Shown here: positions 6,195 to 6,394 of the stretch, piece by piece
Layout: the number at the start of each line of letters is the position of its first letter
How positions within the stretch are numbered: position 1 is the first letter of the stretch
Assembly (NCBI GenBank): GCA_021736615.1
Contig: JAIPFN010000048.1
Coordinates: forward strand, 1-6,394
DNA from: Phycisphaerae bacterium
GTDB taxonomy: Bacteria > Planctomycetota > Phycisphaerae > Sedimentisphaerales > Anaerohalosphaeraceae
Reading direction: 5' to 3'
DNA length: 6,394 nucleotides
Made by a program: the position numbers and the translations under genes
The notes under the pieces: model-generated
The model's database searches: none
Seen by the model: only the letters and a program-made list of their open reading frames with translations
What the model was told of the DNA's origin: nothing

Positions 6195-6394
6195 AATAAA
6201 ATTTAAAATTATGATGGTTTTGATATTTAGAAGATTGGTTAGGATTGGTGTTTTGAGAAGATTTGGCAGAAAACACGTTTTAAAGGAATTGTCGGCGGTT
6301 TCGTCCCTGTTATTTGCAGGCGTCCGTAGCAAATTAGGTATCTCCATACCCATATCTGCTAGTCACCTGATCACTTTCCTGAACAATTTTCTTG
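6195..6394. other. Trailing region without a confident gene
   Basis: After the FecR stop come about 60 AT-rich bases without a clear terminator hairpin. Two frames remain open to the window edge. On the minus strand a stop at 6334-6336 is preceded by 19 open codons up to 6393 (IVQESDQVTSRYGYGDT at the end), which looks protein-like and could be the C-terminus of a convergent gene. On the plus strand an ATG at 6211 opens 61 codons to the edge, but it has no ribosome binding site and its start is an unusual basic/hydrophobic mix (MMVLIFRRLVRIGVLRRFGR). They overlap, so at most one is likely real. I favour the minus-strand tail, weakly. Confidence 0.35.

Noticed and set aside
6162..6353. 63-codon minus-strand frame overlapping the FecR gene end
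   Set aside because: It runs 33 bp into the FecR coding region from the opposite strand, has no ribosome binding site that I can see, and no recognisable motif.

Overview
The window reads like a chromosome fragment of a PVC-group bacterium, most likely a planctomycete (perhaps Phycisphaerae-like). The reasons are a sigma-70 factor of the short type typical of Rhodopirellula/Verrucomicrobium, a FecR-type membrane protein with a fused C-terminal beta-sandwich, and a large secreted protein of the PDZ plus alpha/alpha-toroid type (DUF6288-like). Base composition is moderate by eye. The lineage is inferred from protein families only; there is no rRNA or other marker gene.

Layout. The left half runs leftward: a 1030-residue exported protein (524-3616, minus), then after a 69-bp gap the first 151 codons of an exported SGNH-type carbohydrate esterase (1-454, minus), cut by the window edge. 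The right half runs rightward: an ECF-like sigma factor (4105-4632, plus) and, overlapping it by one base, a FecR-domain transmembrane protein (4632-6194, plus). The two blocks diverge from an intergenic region of about 490 bp (3617-4104). That region holds a good sigma-70-type promoter for the sigma gene, an 11-bp direct repeat around its -35 box, and a perfect 19-bp palindrome. The last 200 bp (6195-6394) carry no confident gene.

How it may work together (inference). The FecR protein would hold its sigma partner at the membrane and sense something outside the cytoplasm, possibly a glycan, through its C-terminal beta-sandwich. Released sigma factor could then drive target genes, with the divergent secreted-protein/esterase pair as the obvious candidates. 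The esterase would remove acetyl groups from sugar substrates. The role of the large protein is unknown, but its toroid and sugar-binding-like C-terminal domain fit handling of extracellular polysaccharide. There is no TonB receptor, transporter or glycoside hydrolase in the window, so this is at most part of a utilisation locus.

No tRNA, rRNA, CRISPR array, insertion sequence or phage gene was seen.
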